Assembly (NCBI RefSeq): GCF_900111685.1 | Contig: NZ_FOHX01000005.1 | Span: 496,001 to 560,000, forward strand | Length of the DNA: 64,000 bases | Source: Nonomuraea wenchangensis | GTDB lineage: Bacteria > Actinomycetota > Actinomycetes > Streptosporangiales > Streptosporangiaceae | Direction: 5' to 3' | In this document: piece after piece, positions 24,543-31,599 of the stretch | Layout of the letters: each line of letters begins with the position of its first letter | How positions within the stretch are numbered: the stretch's first letter is position 1 | Notes under the pieces: generated by a model | Database searches by the model: none | Told to the model about the DNA's origin: nothing | What the model saw: only the letters and a program-made list of their open reading frames with translations | Position numbers and translations under genes: made by a program

Positions 24543-25841
24543 ATGATGCCAACCCCCCGGATTCGCTGGGCCGGGGCGCTGCTCGGCGCCGCCATGCTCG
24601 TCCTGCCCGCCTGCTCCTCCTCAGGGGACTCCGGCAAGGTCACCCTGACCTACCGGCTCTGGGACGAGCAGCAGAAGGCCGGCTACGACCAGGTCATGGC
24701 GGCCTTCGAGAAGGCCGAGCCGGGCATCGACGTCACCGTCGAGCTCCTGCCCTACGACCAGTACTGGACCAAGCTCACCGCCGACGTGGTCGCCGGCACG
24801 GCGCCGGACGTGTTCTGGATGACGCCCACCCAGTTCCCGGAGTTCGTCACCAAGGGCGTGCTCGCCCCGGTGCAGGTGGACGCCGCCAAGTACCACAAGA
24901 CCGTCGTCGGCTCCTTCACCTACCAGGACAAGCTGTACGGCGTCCCGAAGGACTGGGGCGTCGTCGGCCTGCTCTACAACAAGGACCTGTTCGCCAAGGC
25001 GGGCGTGGAGATGCCGGACAAGCTCACCTGGGCCGCCGACGGCAGCGGCACGCTGCTCGACACGGCGCGCAAGCTCACCGTGGACGAGGCCGGCAAGCAC
25101 CCCGGCGAGCCCGGCTTCGACCCCGCCAAGGTCAGGACGTACGGCTTCGCCTCCTGGAACCACTACCAGACCCAGTGGATGAACTGGGTCGTCTCCAACG
25201 GCGGCAAGCTCGTCGACAAGCCCTTCGGGAAGTACGCCTTCAACGAGCCGGCCGCCGTCCAGGCCCTGCAGTTCGGCGTGGACCTGGTCAACAAGCACCA
25301 CGTCTCGCCGCCCGCGACCCGCACGAACCCGCCCACCGGCAAGATCACCGACATGTTCAAGGCCGGCGAGGTCGCGATGTTCCCCGCCAACAACGCGCTG
25401 CTGCCGTTCGTGGCGCCCGAGGCGACGTTCGAGGTCGGCGTCGCCCCCATGCCCGAGGGGCCGGCCGGGCGCGCGGTCAACCTCAACGGCCTGGCCGAGG
25501 CCGTCTACGCCAAGAGCGAGCACCCCGAGGAGGCCATGAAGCTGGCGAAGTATCTCGGCACGGCGGAGGCGCAGAAGATCATGTCCGACGGCGGCTACGC
25601 CTTCCCCGCGCTCGACGGCCTGTCGCAGGGCTACGTGGACTACTGGAAGTCGAAGAACGTCGACGTCTCGCCGTTCGTGGAGGAGGCCGCGGGCACCACC
25701 TTCCCGCTGCCGATCACCACCGGCTTCACCGGGTTCGAGACGAAGCTTAACCAGCTCTTCAACGAGATGTACCTCGGAAAACTCTCTCCGCAACAGGCCG
25801 CCGACCAAGCTGTCTCAGAAGGCAACGCCACCGTCAAGTAG
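24543..25841 (+). CDS. Sugar-binding lipoprotein of ABC importer
   Basis: A 432-residue family-1 solute-binding protein with lipobox LPAC (Cys24), so lipid-anchored outside the membrane. Typical elements are TYRLWDEQQKAGYDQVMAAFEKAEPGI, 'GTAPDVFWM' and YGVPKDWGVVGLLYNKDLF. AGAGG lies upstream. It gives substrate choice to the importer; the flanking enzymes suggest galactose/hexosamine-containing fragments. Confidence 0.92.
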   Translation: MMPTPRIRWAGALLGAAMLVLPACSSSGDSGKVTLTYRLWDEQQKAGYDQVMAAFEKAEPGIDVTVELLPYDQYWTKLTADVVAGTAPDVFWMTPTQFPEFVTKGVLAPVQVDAAKYHKTVVGSFTYQDKLYGVPKDWGVVGLLYNKDLFAKAGVEMPDKLTWAADGSGTLLDTARKLTVDEAGKHPGEPGFDPAKVRTYGFASWNHYQTQWMNWVVSNGGKLVDKPFGKYAFNEPAAVQALQFGVDLVNKHHVSPPATRTNPPTGKITDMFKAGEVAMFPANNALLPFVAPEATFEVGVAPMPEGPAGRAVNLNGLAEAVYAKSEHPEEAMKLAKYLGTAEAQKIMSDGGYAFPALDGLSQGYVDYWKSKNVDVSPFVEEAAGTTFPLPITTGFTGFETKLNQLFNEMYLGKLSPQQAADQAVSEGNATVK

Positions 25842-25857
25842 TCAGTAAGGATCCCCC

Positions 25858-27402
25858 ATGATCACCCGGCGTTCACTGTTCGCCGGGGGCGCGAGCCTGG
25901 GCCTGTCAGCCGCACTGGGCGTCACACCCGTGCGCGCGGCGGCCCGCCGTGCCCCTCTCTCCGACCCCTTCCAGCTCGGGATCGCCTCCGGCGAGCCTGC
26001 CTCCGACGGCGTGGTCCTGTGGACCCGCCTCGCCATGGACCCGGTGGCGCTCGACGGGCTCGGCGGCATGCCGGCCCGTGCCGTGCCCGTCCAGTGGGAG
26101 CTGGCCAAGGACGAGGGCTTCCGCCGCGTCGTACGCCGCGGCACCGAGGTCGCCCGCCCCGACGCCGCCCACAGCGTGCACGTCGAGCTCGACGGCCTCG
26201 ACCCGGGCGCGGAGTACTTCTACCGCTTCCGCGCCGAGGGCGAGATCAGCCCGGCCGGCCGCACCCTGACCGCCCCCGCACCCGGCAGCCGCAGCCGGGC
26301 GCTCGACCTGTCGTTCACCTCGTGCGCCGACTACCAGGCCGGCTGGTTCACGCCGTACCGGCGGATGGCCGAGGACCAGCCCGACCTCATCGCCTTCCTC
26401 GGCGACTACATCTACGAGTACGGCGACTACAAGTACCCCGTACGCGACCAGGCCGGCGGCGAATGCCTCGACCTGGCCGGCTACCGGCTGCGCCACGCCC
26501 AGCACAAGGCCGACCCGGAGTCGCAGCTCGCCCACGCGATCGCGCCCTGGGTCGTCGTGTGGGACGACCACGACATCGAGAACGCCTGGGCCGGCGACGT
26601 CCCCGAGCAGCCGGACCCGCCGTTCCTGCGGCGGCGGGCGGCCGCCTTCCAGGCGTACTACGAGAACATGCCGCTGCGCCGCGCCCAGAAGCCCAACGGC
26701 TCCTCGCTGCGCCTGCACCGCAGCATCCGCTGGGGCGAGGTGGCCAACCTGCACCTGCTCGACACCCGGCAGTACCGCGACCTGTACGCCTGCACCGGCA
26801 GGAGCGGCACCGTCGGCGCCGACTGCCTCGAACGGTTCGAGCCCAACAGGACCATGCTCGGCCAGGAGCAGGAGGCGTGGCTCGACGCGCGGCTCAAGGG
26901 CTCGCGGGCCACCTGGGACCTGCTCGGCCAGCAGGTCTTCTTCATGGAGATGGACTGGACGGGCGGCGCGGGCAAGGGCTGGTCCAACGAGGGCTGGGAC
27001 GGCTACGTCGCCTCCCGCAACCGGCTCACCGCCGCCATCGACGCCTACCGGCGCAACGCCGTCGTCCTCACCGGTGACGTGCACTCCCACTGGGCGGGCG
27101 AGGTCAAGCGCGACTACGCCGACCCCGAGTCGAAGTCCGTCGCCGTCGAGCTGGTCACCACCTCGGTCACCAGCGCCGGCAACGGCCTCGACGAGTACCC
27201 CGACACGCAGAACCTGCTGGCGGAGAACCCGCACGTGAAGTTCTTCAACGGCCGCCGCGGCTACGTCCGCACCCGGATCACCCAGAAGGAGATGAAGGTC
27301 GACTTCCGCTCCCTGTCCCGGGTCACCGAGCCCTACGCCCCGGCCTACACCTCCGGCTCCTTCGTCATCGAGCCGGGCCGCCCCCAGCTCAACCCCGCCT
27401 GA
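25858..27402 (+). CDS. PhoD-family phosphatase/phosphodiesterase
   Basis: A 514-residue Tat-exported metalloenzyme (TRRSLFAGG motif, then AlaxAla cleavage site near residue 28). PhoD landmarks: N-terminal fibronectin-like domain (GIASGEPASDGVVLWTRL), SCADYQAGWF with the iron-binding Cys, FLGDYIYEYGDY, WDDHDIENAW and LTGDVHSHW. PhoD enzymes hydrolyse phosphomonoesters and phosphodiesters with Fe3+/Ca2+; the B. subtilis enzyme attacks teichoic acids. Its place inside a glycosidase-importer operon suggests that the external substrate contains sugar phosphates. Confidence 0.9.
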   Translation: MITRRSLFAGGASLGLSAALGVTPVRAAARRAPLSDPFQLGIASGEPASDGVVLWTRLAMDPVALDGLGGMPARAVPVQWELAKDEGFRRVVRRGTEVARPDAAHSVHVELDGLDPGAEYFYRFRAEGEISPAGRTLTAPAPGSRSRALDLSFTSCADYQAGWFTPYRRMAEDQPDLIAFLGDYIYEYGDYKYPVRDQAGGECLDLAGYRLRHAQHKADPESQLAHAIAPWVVVWDDHDIENAWAGDVPEQPDPPFLRRRAAAFQAYYENMPLRRAQKPNGSSLRLHRSIRWGEVANLHLLDTRQYRDLYACTGRSGTVGADCLERFEPNRTMLGQEQEAWLDARLKGSRATWDLLGQQVFFMEMDWTGGAGKGWSNEGWDGYVASRNRLTAAIDAYRRNAVVLTGDVHSHWAGEVKRDYADPESKSVAVELVTTSVTSAGNGLDEYPDTQNLLAENPHVKFFNGRRGYVRTRITQKEMKVDFRSLSRVTEPYAPAYTSGSFVIEPGRPQLNPA

Positions 27403-27414
27403 CAGGAACCCCCC

Positions 27415-29355
27415 ATGCGCACCTTCACGGCCGTCGCCGCGGCGGCCCTCCTCGCCCTGCCCCTCGTCCCCTTATCCAGCGCCTCGTCCGCCGCAGCGGT
27501 CCTTCCGCCGATGGGCTGGAGCAGCCGCACGCTCGGCTGCGCGGTCACCGAGGCGGCGGTGCTCAAGGCGGCCGACGCCCTCGCGCCCCTCGCCCCGCTC
27601 GGCTACCGGTACGTCATCATCGACGACTGCTGGCTCGCCCCGCAGCGGTCGGCCGGCGCCCTCGTCCCCGACCCCGCCCGCTTCCCCGGCGGCATCGCGG
27701 CCCTGGCCGACGGCCTGCACGCCAAGGGGCTGAAACTGGGCCTCGCCCTGTCGGCCGGCACCAAGGCGTGCGCCGGCGGGGGCCCCGGCTCGTACAAGAG
27801 CGAGGCCGCCGACGCGGCCCGGATCAAGGAGTGGGGGGTGGACCACGTCACGTACGCCTGGTGCAACGTCCCCACCGCCGACTTCCCCGGCCAGAACGTC
27901 CAGCAGATCGCCCAGACCCTCTACCCGCGCATGCGCGAGGCCCTGGGCGACGGCGTCGTGTTCGCCATGAACAACGAGGACGGCAGCACCGTCCCGTGGT
28001 TGTGGGGCAAGGACGCCAAGGCCACCACCTGGCGCACCAACGTCTACAACCGCCCCATCCCTGACGCCTACCCCAACATGGTCGACATCTGGGAGACCAA
28101 CCAGCTCAGGGCCGAGTACGCGGGCGGCGGCAGCTACGCCGACCCCGACCTCATCCAGGCCGGCCGCGGCGGCATGACCGAGACCGAGTACCGCGCGCAG
28201 TTCACCCTCTGGGCCATGGGCGCGGCCCCGCTCGTCCTCCAGGCCGACCCGGCCGCCGCGCCGCCCGCGATCGTCGCCGACCCCGAGGTGATCGCCGTGG
28301 ACCAGGACGAGCTGGGCGCCCACGGCCGGCTCGTCAAGAGCGACGGCTGGTACCACGTGCTGGCCAAGCCGCTCGCCGGCGGCGACCGGGCGGTCGCGCT
28401 GTTCAACGAGAGCGACCGGGCCGCCACGATCTCCTGGTCGCTCGGCTCCGGCCGGCACCGCGTCGAGGAGCTGTGGACCGGCGCGGTCGCGACCACGACG
28501 GGCGCGCTGTCGGCCCAGGTGCCCGCGCACGCCGCCCTGCTCTACCGCGTCAGCGCGCGCAACGACCCCGCGCCGCCGCTGGTGACGTTCGAGGCGGACC
28601 CGGCGAAGGTCCTCGGCGAGGACCGGCCCACCACGCTGGAGCCCGGCAGGACGGGCGAGATCCTCACCCGCGTCACCAACACCGGGGCCACCGCCCGGCT
28701 GCGTGACGTCGAGGTGACGGCCTCCGGGCCGCAGGGCTGGCGGATCGCCGCCCGCACCCCGGTCAGGACCGGCCGGCTCGACGGCGGCGACACCTTCACC
28801 GTCACCTGGGCGGTCACCCCGCCGGAAGGAACCGGGGCCGGCACGTACGAGCTGGCCTTCGAGGCGGCAGGGCAGCGCGCCACCGCCGTCGTGGCCGTCG
28901 CCACCGCCCCCGGGCCGGGCCGCACCTACCTCAGCGACCTCGCCTGGACCCGGGCCGCCAACTACTTCGGACCGGTCGAGAGGGACACGAGCAACGGCGA
29001 GCGCGCCGCGGGCGACGGCCGCCCGCTCACCATCGAGGGCGTGCGCTTCGCCAAGGGCCTCGGCGCGCACGCGCCCGCCGACATCGAGTTCTACACCGGC
29101 GGGCGCTGCACGTCCGTCTCGTTCCAGGCCGGGATCGACGACGAGGTGGGCGTGGCCGGCTCCGCCGGGTTCGAGGTGTGGGCCGACGGCGGCCGGGTCG
29201 CCTACTCGGGCCTGCTGACCGGCGCCATGCCCGCCCGCGCGGTCACCGCGGACGTCACCGGCGCCCGCCACATCCGGCTGGTCGCGACCAACGGCGGCGA
29301 CAACGCCACCTCCGACCACGCCGACTTCGCCGACGCCGTCATCACCTGCGAGTAG
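27415..29355 (+). CDS. GH27-like secreted protein without catalytic aspartates
   Basis: A 646-residue protein: signal peptide (1-28), GH27 alpha-galactosidase-like barrel and beta domain (about 30-390; PPMGWSSRTLGC, VIIDDCWLAP), a NEW3-like Ig domain (about 405-495) and an NPCBM carbohydrate-binding domain (about 505-646). In the barrel the nucleophile motif YDNC reads YAWC (Ala148), and the acid/base motif RTTGD reads RTNVY (Tyr211). Both catalytic carboxylates are therefore missing although the fold markers remain. A sugar-binding, non-hydrolytic role is likely. Usual annotation would wrongly be 'alpha-galactosidase'. Confidence 0.8.
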   Translation: MRTFTAVAAAALLALPLVPLSSASSAAAVLPPMGWSSRTLGCAVTEAAVLKAADALAPLAPLGYRYVIIDDCWLAPQRSAGALVPDPARFPGGIAALADGLHAKGLKLGLALSAGTKACAGGGPGSYKSEAADAARIKEWGVDHVTYAWCNVPTADFPGQNVQQIAQTLYPRMREALGDGVVFAMNNEDGSTVPWLWGKDAKATTWRTNVYNRPIPDAYPNMVDIWETNQLRAEYAGGGSYADPDLIQAGRGGMTETEYRAQFTLWAMGAAPLVLQADPAAAPPAIVADPEVIAVDQDELGAHGRLVKSDGWYHVLAKPLAGGDRAVALFNESDRAATISWSLGSGRHRVEELWTGAVATTTGALSAQVPAHAALLYRVSARNDPAPPLVTFEADPAKVLGEDRPTTLEPGRTGEILTRVTNTGATARLRDVEVTASGPQGWRIAARTPVRTGRLDGGDTFTVTWAVTPPEGTGAGTYELAFEAAGQRATAVVAVATAPGPGRTYLSDLAWTRAANYFGPVERDTSNGERAAGDGRPLTIEGVRFAKGLGAHAPADIEFYTGGRCTSVSFQAGIDDEVGVAGSAGFEVWADGGRVAYSGLLTGAMPARAVTADVTGARHIRLVATNGGDNATSDHADFADAVITCE

Positions 29356-29369
29356 GGAGTCACCTGTTC

Positions 29370-30977
29370 ATGATCGTTCCCAAGCCCGTCACGTACGAGC
29401 CCAGGCCGGGCCCGTTCATCCTCGACGGCCGGACCTCGCTCACCGCCGATCCGGCGCTGGCCGGGGTGGCCGCCTGGCTGCGCGGCGAGCTCGCCCCCCT
29501 CACGGGCGGCGAGCTGCTGCCGGGGCCGGGCTCGGGAACGATCAGGCTCGGGCTCGGCGACCTGCCGCCGGAGGGCTACCGGCTGACCGTCGGCCCGGGG
29601 GAGGCCGAGATCGTGGCGGGCGGCCCCGCCGGGGCCTTCTACGGGGCGCAGACCTTCCGGCAGCTCCTGCCTCCCGCCGCCTTCCGCCGGGCCGCCGCCG
29701 GGCCCTTCGAGGCGTCCGGCGCGTACGTGGAGGACGCCCCCCGCTTCGCCTGGCGCGGCTGCCTGCTGGACGTCGCCCGCCACTTCATGACCAAGCACGA
29801 GGTGCTGCGCTTCATCGACCTGCTGGCCCTGCACAAGCTGAACGTGCTCCACCTGCACCTCACCGACGACCAGGGCTGGCGCGTCGAGATCCGCCGCCAC
29901 CCCCGGCTCACCGAGACCGGCTCCTGGCGCAGGGAGAGCCAGAGCGGCTGGAACGGCGCCATGGACGGCCGCCCGCACGGCGGCTACTACACCCAGGACG
30001 ACATCAGGGAGATCGTCGCCTACGCCGCCCGCCGGCACGTCATGGTCGTCCCCGAGATCGACCTGCCCGGCCACACCCAGGCCGCCATCGCCGCCTACCC
30101 GGAGCTGGGCAACCTCGGCACGCCGCTCGAGGTGCGCACCACCTGGGGCGTCGGCGTGAACGTGCTCAACGCCGAGGAGCCCACCATCGCCTTCTTCCAG
30201 GAGGTGCTGGAGGAGGTGCTGGAGCTGTTCCCCGGCCCGTACGTGTCCATCGGCGGCGACGAGTGCCGCAAGGACCAGTGGCGGGAGAGCCCGTCGGCCC
30301 GCCGCCGCATGGAGGAGCTGGGGCTGCGTGACGAGGAGGAGCTGCAGAGCTGGATCGTCCACCGCTTCGACGACTGGCTGAGCGCCCGGGGCCGCCGCCT
30401 GCTCGGCTGGGACGAGATCCTGGAAGGCGGGCCGCCCCCCGGCGCGGTGGTCGCGTCCTGGCGCGGCGACCTCGGCGCGGTGATCGCCGCCGAACGCGGC
30501 CACGACGTCGTCAACTGCGCCAACACCAGCCTCTACCTGGACTACCGGCAGGCGGAGGGGGAGGAGGAGCCGGTGCCGTTCGGCCCCGTGCTGACGCTGG
30601 AGGACGTCTACGCCTTCGAGCCCGTGCCCGAGGCGCTGCGCGGCCGGCCCGCCGCCGACCGCGTGCTCGGCGCGCAGTGCGGGGTGTGGACCGAGCTGAT
30701 CGACTCGGCCCGCCGCGTGGACTACATGGCCTTCCCGCGGCTGGCGGCCTTCGCCGAGACCGTGTGGAGCCCTGAGGGGCGCGACCTCGCGGACTTCAGT
30801 GAGCGGCTGGCCGCCCATCTGCCCCGGCTGGACGCGATCGGCGTGGAGTACCGGCGCGCGGAGGGGCCGGCGCCCTGGCAGCGGCGGCCCGGCGTGCCCG
30901 GCCGCCCCGAGGACGCCGAGGGGTGGCGGGCCAAGCTCGCCTCGTGGACCGCGAACCTGCCTCAGATCTCGACGTGA
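29370..30977 (+). CDS. Beta-N-acetylhexosaminidase, GH20
   Basis: A 535-residue exo-enzyme removing terminal beta-GlcNAc or beta-GalNAc by substrate-assisted catalysis. Landmarks: N-terminal GH20b-like domain (1-120), WRGCLLDVARHFM, HLHLTDDQGWR, VVPEIDLPGHT and the catalytic pair Asp297-Glu298 in SIGGDECRKDQW. No signal peptide, so it acts on imported fragments. GGGAG lies upstream of ATG 29370. Last gene of the operon; its end overlaps the convergent DUF2087 gene by 16 bases. Confidence 0.93.
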   Translation: MIVPKPVTYEPRPGPFILDGRTSLTADPALAGVAAWLRGELAPLTGGELLPGPGSGTIRLGLGDLPPEGYRLTVGPGEAEIVAGGPAGAFYGAQTFRQLLPPAAFRRAAAGPFEASGAYVEDAPRFAWRGCLLDVARHFMTKHEVLRFIDLLALHKLNVLHLHLTDDQGWRVEIRRHPRLTETGSWRRESQSGWNGAMDGRPHGGYYTQDDIREIVAYAARRHVMVVPEIDLPGHTQAAIAAYPELGNLGTPLEVRTTWGVGVNVLNAEEPTIAFFQEVLEEVLELFPGPYVSIGGDECRKDQWRESPSARRRMEELGLRDEEELQSWIVHRFDDWLSARGRRLLGWDEILEGGPPPGAVVASWRGDLGAVIAAERGHDVVNCANTSLYLDYRQAEGEEEPVPFGPVLTLEDVYAFEPVPEALRGRPAADRVLGAQCGVWTELIDSARRVDYMAFPRLAAFAETVWSPEGRDLADFSERLAAHLPRLDAIGVEYRRAEGPAPWQRRPGVPGRPEDAEGWRAKLASWTANLPQIST

Positions 30978-31465
30978 CCGCCGCTGCGCCAGTAGGCGTC
31001 GCCCTCCCGTGACAGCAGCTCCTCGTCCACGAGGTAGCGGCGCAGGGCCGCGTGGTCGTCGTGGAAGGCCCGCAGCGCCACGTTGACGTCCTTCTCCGCG
31101 TAACGCCTGCCCGGCTCGAAGACCATGGCGATGTACCGCAGCACGACCAGCCTCTTGTCGCGGCGCATCGCCAGGGTCGTCAGCCTCCCGTCGACCAGGA
31201 ACGTGCGCAGCACCCGCTCCTCGTCGCTCAGCGCCTCGGCGGGCTCGGCCCGGGCCCGCAGCAGCTCCCTGAACCGCTCGGGCGCCGCCCGCCACTTCCC
31301 GCTCTCGTCACGCGCGGCCAGCCCGCCCGCCTCCAGCCTGTGCAGCGTCTTCGGCGGCAGACCGTCGCTCTCGCCGAGCACCAGGGAGGCGAAGGCGCGC
31401 AACGTGTCGTCCTGGGAGAGCAGCCCGAGGACGCGTCTGATGTCTTCGTCACTCATCTGACCCAT
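30962..31465 (-). CDS. DUF2087 protein with N-terminal helix-turn-helix
   Basis: A 167-residue protein. The second half contains the DUF2087 block (TFLVDGRLTTLAMRRDKRLV, 'RYAEKDVNVALRAFHDDHAA', LRRYLVDEELLSREGDAYWR), and the first half looks like a winged helix (DDTLRAFASLVLGESDGLPPKTLHRLEAGGL). It is probably a transcriptional regulator, but targets are unknown. ATG 31465 or 31456 are both possible. A perfect palindrome lies in its promoter. Confidence 0.75.
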   Translation of the reverse strand: MGQMSDEDIRRVLGLLSQDDTLRAFASLVLGESDGLPPKTLHRLEAGGLAARDESGKWRAAPERFRELLRARAEPAEALSDEERVLRTFLVDGRLTTLAMRRDKRLVVLRYIAMVFEPGRRYAEKDVNVALRAFHDDHAALRRYLVDEELLSREGDAYWRSGGHVEI

Positions 31466-31486
31466 TGTGTGGGGTTGAATGTCACG

Positions 31487-31509
31487 ATCTTAAGACAGTG
31501 TCATGACAC
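31487..31509 (-). promoter_or_regulatory. Palindrome in DUF2087 promoter
   Basis: GTGTCATGACAC (31498-31509) is a perfect 12-bp palindrome. A -10-like TAAGAT lies at 31492-31487 on the minus strand, so the palindrome occupies the -10/-35 spacer of the DUF2087 gene, the right place for an autoregulatory operator. Confidence 0.45.
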
Positions 31510-31546
31510 GACCCCTACGTCCCGCGTCAGACACTGAATCGACAGG

Positions 31547-31586
31547 CGTGTGCCGGGACGCCCTTGCCAGTCCGTTCCGGCACACG
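31547..31586 (-). terminator. Hairpin terminator of helicase gene
   Basis: CGTGTGCCGG (31547-31556) pairs with CCGGCACACG (31577-31586), with an inner GGAC/GTCC pairing. It begins 13 bases beyond the helicase stop on the minus strand. Confidence 0.65.
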
Positions 31587-31599
31587 GCTTGTCATCCCC

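Noticed and set aside
29202-31295. 697-codon minus-strand frame opposite the GH20 gene
   Set aside because: Low-complexity shadow of GH20 and of the DUF2087 gene in another frame.
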